From: CAYQMF01 sp964418595
Lineage (GTDB): Bacteria; Planctomycetota; UBA1135; UBA2386
NCBI GenBank assembly: GCA_964418595.1
Contig: CAYQMF010000203.1
Coordinates: 1 to 6,189, forward strand
DNA: 6,189 nt
Direction of reading: 5' to 3'
The position numbers and the translations under genes were made by a program. Positions 4,777 to 6,189 of this stretch are shown one piece after another (position 1 is the stretch's first letter; every line of letters begins with the position of its first letter). The notes beneath the pieces were generated by a model. The model saw only the letters and a list, made by a program, of their open reading frames with translations, did not search any database and was not told the origin of the DNA.

Positions 4777-6189
4777 ATGCCCGCGCCTCACTTCGCACAC
4801 CTCGATCTCGCGAGCGCCCTGCGGCGCGCACCGGCGCCTCCGCTGCCGATCGACACGATGGCGAATGCTGCGGGCATCGAGATCGAGAGCGCCTACCAGG
4901 CCGCCGATGTCCAAGGCCTCGGCACCGACACCGCGCCGGGCGAACCGCCGTTCACGCGCGGCCCCTACGCGACGATGTACGTCGACCGTCCTTGGACCCT
5001 GCGCCAGTACGCCGGCTTCTCCACGGCGGAGGCGAGCAACGCGTTCTATCGGCGCAACCTCGCGATGGGTCAGCGCGGGCTGTCGGTGGCCTTCGACCTC
5101 GCCACGCATCGCGGCTACGACAGCGACCACCCGCGCGTGGTGGGCGACGTGGGCATGGCGGGCGTCGCCATCGACTCGATCCTCGACATGCGCATCCTGT
5201 TCGCGGGCATCCCGCTCGATCAGGTCTCGGTGTCGATGACCATGAACGGTGCGGTGATCCCGATCATGGCGCTCTACATCCTGGCGGCTGAGGAGCAGGG
5301 GGTCGCGCCGGCGCAGCTCACGGGCACGATCCAGAACGACGTGCTGAAGGAGTTCATGGTGCGCAACACCTTCATCTACCCGCCGCGCCCGTCCATGCGC
5401 ATCGTCGGCGACGTGTTCGCCTACTGCGCGCAGCACCTGCCGAAGTTCAACTCGATCTCGGTGTCGGGTTACCACATGCAGGAGGCCGGGGCGACCGCCG
5501 ATCTCGAACTCGCCTACACGCTCGCCGACGGCATCGAGTACCTGCGCACCGGCCTCGCCAAGGGCCTCGCCATCGACGACTTCGCGCCGCGCATCAGCTT
5601 CTTCTGGGCGGTGGGGATGGACGTGTTCGTCGAGATCGCCAAGCTCCGCGCCGGCCGCCTGCTGTGGGCGCGCATCGTGCGCGACTTCGGCAGCGAGAAC
5701 CCCAAGTCGCAGGCGCTGCGCGCGCACTGCCAGACCTCGGGCTGGTCGCTGACGGAGCAGGATCCCTACAACAACGTCGGGCGCACCTGTCTCGAGGCGC
5801 TCGCCGCGGCGTGCGGGGGCACGCAGAGCCTGCACACCAACGCCCTCGACGAGGCGATCGCCCTGCCGAGCGAGGCGAGCGCGCGGCTGGCGCGCAACAC
5901 GCAGCTCATCCTGCAGCACGAGACCGACCTGTGCCGCACGGTCGACCCGTTCGGCGGGTCGTACCACGTCGAGCGCCTCACCCACGACCTCGCCGCGCGC
6001 GCCTGGACGTTGATCGAGGAGGTCGAGGCCCTCGGCGGCATGGCGAAGGCGATCGAGGCCGGCGTGCCGAAGATGCGGATCGAGGAGGCCGCCGCCCGCC
6101 GGCAGGCGCGCATCGACTCCGGCGAAGACGTCATCGTCGGCGTCAACCGCTTCGCCCCCGAAGAGATCGCGCCGCTCGACGTGCTGCGC
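4777..6189 (+). CDS. mutB: Methylmalonyl-CoA mutase large (catalytic) subunit MutB, 5' part
   Basis: The first 471 residues are present and the frame is still open at the window edge; the C-terminal cobalamin domain with DxHxxG should follow. The enzyme interconverts (R)-methylmalonyl-CoA and succinyl-CoA with adenosylcobalamin in the cytoplasm. Recalling the Propionibacterium large subunit, the sequence aligns with a constant offset of 11. Substrate contacts are all kept: Tyr64, Met67, Arg71, Thr74, Arg76, Tyr78 (its Tyr89), Gln186, Arg196 (its Arg207), His233 (its His244), Arg272 and Ser274. Tyr78 plus Arg196 mark a methylmalonyl-CoA enzyme rather than an isobutyryl-CoA one. Landmarks are RGPYATMY (61-68), THRGYDSDHPR (110-120), SVSMTMNGAV (151-160), SGYHMQEAGATAD (230-242) and GMAKAIEAGVPKMRIEEAAA (421-440). 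The ATG at 4777 fits the family N-terminus and has AAGG eight bases upstream. It begins a new transcript, divergent from the secreted-protein gene; MutA lies upstream beyond three reversed genes. Confidence 0.97.
   Translation, partial: MPAPHFAHLDLASALRRAPAPPLPIDTMANAAGIEIESAYQAADVQGLGTDTAPGEPPFTRGPYATMYVDRPWTLRQYAGFSTAEASNAFYRRNLAMGQRGLSVAFDLATHRGYDSDHPRVVGDVGMAGVAIDSILDMRILFAGIPLDQVSVSMTMNGAVIPIMALYILAAEEQGVAPAQLTGTIQNDVLKEFMVRNTFIYPPRPSMRIVGDVFAYCAQHLPKFNSISVSGYHMQEAGATADLELAYTLADGIEYLRTGLAKGLAIDDFAPRISFFWAVGMDVFVEIAKLRAGRLLWARIVRDFGSENPKSQALRAHCQTSGWSLTEQDPYNNVGRTCLEALAAACGGTQSLHTNALDEAIALPSEASARLARNTQLILQHETDLCRTVDPFGGSYHVERLTHDLAARAWTLIEEVEALGGMAKAIEAGVPKMRIEEAAARRQARIDSGEDVIVGVNRFAPEEIAPLDVLR

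Noticed and set aside
3736..5985. Reading the secreted protein as a 749-residue gene starting inside mutB
   Set aside because: The upstream two thirds is antisense to strongly conserved mutB and is Arg-rich. The signal peptide and an ideal ribosome site place the true start at 4590.
1..6189. Mobile element or defence island
   Set aside because: No transposase, integrase, terminal repeats, attachment site, CRISPR repeats or defence-type domains; gene content is metabolic and envelope-related with uniform GC-rich composition.

Overview
The window is a GC-rich bacterial chromosome segment with six protein genes and almost no spare DNA. No tRNA, rRNA, CRISPR array, transposase or integrase is visible. 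Sequence alone does not fix the organism. A diheme cytochrome c peroxidase with a lipoprotein signal, a Sec-exported cysteine-rich protein and a complete adenosylcobalamin mutase set point to a Gram-negative, high-GC, respiring bacterium. The style of the secreted protein recalls exported proteins of Planctomycetota, or possibly Myxococcota, but that is only an impression.

Layout, left to right. Positions 1-590 (+) hold the C-terminal fifth of an IcmF-type fused acyl-CoA mutase. Its TGA stop overlaps the ATG of the next gene by one base. Positions 590-2071 (+) encode a short methylmalonyl-CoA mutase small subunit (MutA) with a degenerate, probably non-cobalamin-binding C-terminal domain. One base after its stop, a block of three minus-strand genes ends: 2073-2651 (CBM9/DOMON-like beta-sandwich protein), 2656-3642 (diheme cytochrome c peroxidase lipoprotein) and 3736-4590 (secreted cysteine-rich protein of unknown function). 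After a 186-base divergent promoter region, 4777-6189 (+) encodes the methylmalonyl-CoA mutase large subunit (MutB), which runs off the right edge and retains every substrate-contact residue I could check.

How the genes work together. IcmF, MutA and MutB belong to adenosylcobalamin-dependent acyl-CoA carbon-skeleton rearrangement: branched or propionate-derived acyl-CoAs are interconverted and fed to succinyl-CoA. MutA and MutB should form the catalytic heterodimer, yet here their genes are separated by about 2.7 kb of oppositely oriented genes unrelated to the pathway, and mutA is instead translationally coupled to icmF. The peroxidase and CBM9-like gene are four bases apart and probably co-transcribed. 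The secreted-protein gene lies upstream of them and may head the same transcript. I found no strong evidence for a wholly new system. The most interesting points are the split mutA/mutB arrangement, the icmF-mutA coupling, the reduced MutA and the unrecognised secreted protein.
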